DNA of 8,119 bases from VRUE01 sp046733315 (lineage in GTDB: Bacteria; Actinomycetota; Thermoleophilia; Solirubrobacterales; 70-9), in NCBI GenBank assembly GCA_046733315.1, contig JBKPOV010000208.1, forward strand, positions 1 through 8,119. Reading direction: 5' to 3'. The notes under the pieces were generated by a model. The model had not been told where the DNA came from. It saw only the letters and a list, made by a program, of their open reading frames with translations, and did no database searches. Position 1 is the first letter of the stretch. Each line of letters starts with the position of its first letter. Both the position numbers and the translations under genes were made by a program. This document shows, one piece after another, positions 6,970 to 8,119 of the stretch.

Positions 6970-6983
6970 TCGAGCCAGGCCAA

Positions 6984-7026
6984 GCGGTCGCGTTTCCTTC
7001 CGCATAGCGGAGGCAAGTGCGACCGC
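6984..7026 (+). terminator. 43-nt hairpin between hydrolase and helicase genes; terminator or translational control element
   Basis: The outer arms 6984-6991 (GCGGTCGC) and 7019-7026 (GCGACCGC) are perfectly complementary. The inner arms 6999-7003 and 7007-7011 (TCCGC/GCGGA) close on the loop ATA. The bases between are partly pairable (TTTCC with GGCAA, one mismatch). It starts 14 bases after the hydrolase stop, a normal terminator position, but no T-run follows, so U-tract-dependent termination is unlikely. The right half contains the GGAGG and the candidate GTG start of the helicase gene, so it may instead mask that start. The structure is seen directly; its role is inference. Confidence 0.55.
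7009..7013 (+). promoter_or_regulatory. Candidate ribosome binding site GGAGG for the helicase gene
   Basis: GGAGG at 7009-7013 precedes GTG 7017 by only 3 bases, a tight spacing. It is the best Shine-Dalgarno match near any gene start in this window, where most starts have none. It lies in the right arm of the 6984-7026 hairpin. If the true start is GTG 7038, this site is too far away to be used. Confidence 0.4.
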
Positions 7027-8119
7027 AATATGCGGCGGTGCGTAAGATCCGTGGATTGGCCGCTGCCGCGAAGAAGAGTGCGGGATCTGACCCGCTAACA
7101 CCGTTCAGCGCCCCCGTCAGGCGCTGGTTCGAGGCATCCTTCGAGGGGCCCACCCCGGCTCAAGTAGGGGGTTGGGAGGCAATCTCCAACGGCGCCAACA
7201 CGTTGATCTGCGCCCCCACCGGCTCCGGCAAGACGCTCGCCAGCTTCCTCTGGGGAATCGACAAGCTCTCCCGCGAGCCCGATCTCGGCAGCGGGGTGCG
7301 CCTCGTCTACGTCTCGCCGCTGAAGGCGCTCTCCTACGACATCGAGCGCAACCTGCGGGCGCCGCTGCGGGGCATTGGCGCCGACATCTCGGTCGGGCTG
7401 CGTACCGGCGATACCCCGCAGAAAGAGCGCCGGGCGATGCAGAAAAACCCGCCCGACATCCTCATCACCACCCCCGAGTCGCTCTACTTGATGCTTTCCT
7501 CCGGGGTGCGCGAGATCTTCGGCACGGCCGAGGCTGTAATCGTCGACGAGATTCATGCTGTGGCCCAAAGTAAGCGCGGGTCTCACCTGGCGCTGACGCT
7601 GGAGCGGTTGGAGCATCTGGTGAAGGACCATGCGGATCGGCCCGCGGGTCCTGTCGGTGCAGGGGACCCACCGCCCCTTCCGGTCGCTAAAGCGTCCTCA
7701 GGGGCGGTACCCCCTACACCGCCACCCGCGGGAGATGCGCCCGGTCTTCAACGGATTGGTCTATCCGCGACGCAGCGGCCGCTGGAGCGGATTGCCCAGT
7801 TTCTGGTCGGTCCGAAGCGAGAGTGCAAGATCGTTGACGCCGGGGTGGCTAAGGAGCTCGATTTGGAGATCGTCGTCCCTGTGGAGGACATGGCCGAACC
7901 GGGGGCTCCAGCTTTCCCAAGCGAGGACGGAGTTCCAGCGGATGGAGAGCCCCTAGCTCACGTTCGCTCGATCTGGCCCGCGATCTACCCGGAGCTGCTG
8001 AAGCTCGTCCGCGAACACACCTCAACGATCATCTTCGTCAACAACCGCCGCGGCGCCGAGCGCCTCGCGAAGCGCCTCAACGAGCTTCACGCCGACGAGC
8101 CCGAGCAGGAGCTCCCGGC
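7017..8119 (+). CDS. lhr: Lhr-family superfamily 2 ATP-dependent helicase, N-terminal part (truncated by window end)
   Basis: The frame is open from after the TAG at 7005-7007 to the right edge, giving about 367 residues of a protein that is usually near 1500 residues in full Lhr. Numbering from GTG 7017, a Q-motif-like PTPAQ has Q49. Walker A is APTGSGKT (66-73), motif Ib-like ITTPESLYLML is near 150, the Walker B box is DEIH (177-180) and motif III is SAT (250-252). The second RecA domain begins with TIIFVNNRRGAERLAKRLNEL. DEIHAV followed by KRGSHLALTLERLE and GLSATQRPLE is characteristic of Lhr. These enzymes translocate 3' to 5' on single-stranded DNA, unwind duplexes including RNA:DNA hybrids, and are linked to DNA repair. 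Between motifs II and III it carries about 35 extra residues rich in Pro, Ala and Gly, encoded by a palindromic insertion (7635-7734). GTG 7038 is an alternative start. Confidence 0.92.
   Translation, partial: MRPQYAAVRKIRGLAAAAKKSAGSDPLTPFSAPVRRWFEASFEGPTPAQVGGWEAISNGANTLICAPTGSGKTLASFLWGIDKLSREPDLGSGVRLVYVSPLKALSYDIERNLRAPLRGIGADISVGLRTGDTPQKERRAMQKNPPDILITTPESLYLMLSSGVREIFGTAEAVIVDEIHAVAQSKRGSHLALTLERLEHLVKDHADRPAGPVGAGDPPPLPVAKASSGAVPPTPPPAGDAPGLQRIGLSATQRPLERIAQFLVGPKRECKIVDAGVAKELDLEIVVPVEDMAEPGAPAFPSEDGVPADGEPLAHVRSIWPAIYPELLKLVREHTSTIIFVNNRRGAERLAKRLNELHADEPEQELP
7635..7734 (+). mobile_element. About 100-bp palindromic, MITE/REP-like element inserted in frame in the helicase gene
   Basis: The segment folds as a long imperfect palindrome. 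Arms CCCGCGGGT (7641-7649) and ACCCGCGGG (7724-7732) pair exactly, as do ACCGCCCCT (7670-7678) and AGGGGCGGT (7700-7708). CGCT (7685-7688) pairs with AGCG (7691-7694) at the tip, and the stretches between the arms (GTCGGTGCAGGGG against CCCCTACACCGCC) also pair mostly. The 5-mer ATGCG occurs on both sides (7630-7634 and 7735-7739), like a target-site duplication. Removing 7630-7734, 105 bp or 35 codons, joins the helicase as LVKDHAPGLQRIGLSAT, which is the compact spacing usual in Lhr. It encodes no protein of its own, so movement would need a transposase elsewhere. Palindrome and in-frame excision are seen; mobility is inferred. Confidence 0.6.

Noticed and set aside
7630..7956. Plus-strand ORF starting within the palindromic insert, read as a separate gene or as sign of a helicase frameshift
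   Set aside because: The helicase frame continues unbroken from 7017 to 8119 with motifs on both sides of the insert, so there is no frameshift. The other frame is Arg/Ser/Pro-rich noise.
7869..7980. Acidic Pro-rich stretch after VPVEDM in the helicase as a second insertion
   Set aside because: A variable linker before the second RecA domain is usual in Lhr proteins, and I saw no palindrome or flanking repeat here.

Overview
The window is GC-rich, densely coded bacterial DNA. High G+C, frequent GTG starts, few Shine-Dalgarno sequences and protein style (an actinobacterial VapBC pair, an Lhr helicase, a secreted protein with a low-complexity linker) point to an actinobacterium. Something near Thermoleophilia/Solirubrobacterales is my guess, but no marker gene here proves it.

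Layout. Positions 1-25 are a short perfect-type hairpin. 26-236 has no gene I can defend. 237-881 (+) is a VapBC-type toxin-antitoxin pair. 878-5309 (-) is a three-gene polysaccharide operon. In transcription order it holds an O-antigen-ligase/Wzy-like membrane protein with a C-terminal TPR region, an initiating polyprenyl-phosphate sugar phosphotransferase, and a WbbL-like family 2 glycosyltransferase. Its first two genes overlap in a TGATG stop/start junction. Its last gene overlaps the vapC stop codon by 4 bp, tail to tail. Divergent from it, 5231-6969 (+) holds two genes for exported proteins 2 bp apart: a signal-peptide protein with a Gly/Ser/Lys-rich linker and a C-terminal membrane anchor, and a clan GH-A glycoside hydrolase comparable in architecture to GH39/PslG proteins. 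7017 to the right edge (+) is the N-terminal part of an Lhr-family superfamily 2 helicase, cut off by the window end.

The five genes at 878-6969 can be read as one envelope or exopolysaccharide module. The phosphotransferase would load the first sugar on undecaprenyl phosphate, the GT2 would extend it, and the Wzy/ligase protein would polymerise or transfer it outside the membrane. The hydrolase would trim the polymer, and the anchored linker protein may be a surface partner. That joint role is inferred from gene content and order. No flippase or chain-length regulator is in the window.

The most unusual signal is a roughly 100-bp imperfect palindrome inside the helicase coding sequence. It lies between motifs II and III and is flanked by a 5-bp direct repeat (ATGCG). 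Removing exactly 105 bp restores a compact, canonical-looking Lhr sequence in frame. It therefore looks like a small palindromic mobile element that inserted into a coding gene and now encodes a Pro/Ala/Gly-rich loop. A second structure, a 43-nt hairpin at 6984-7026, covers the only good Shine-Dalgarno sequence and the likely start codon of the same gene. No tRNA, rRNA, CRISPR array or transposase gene was seen.
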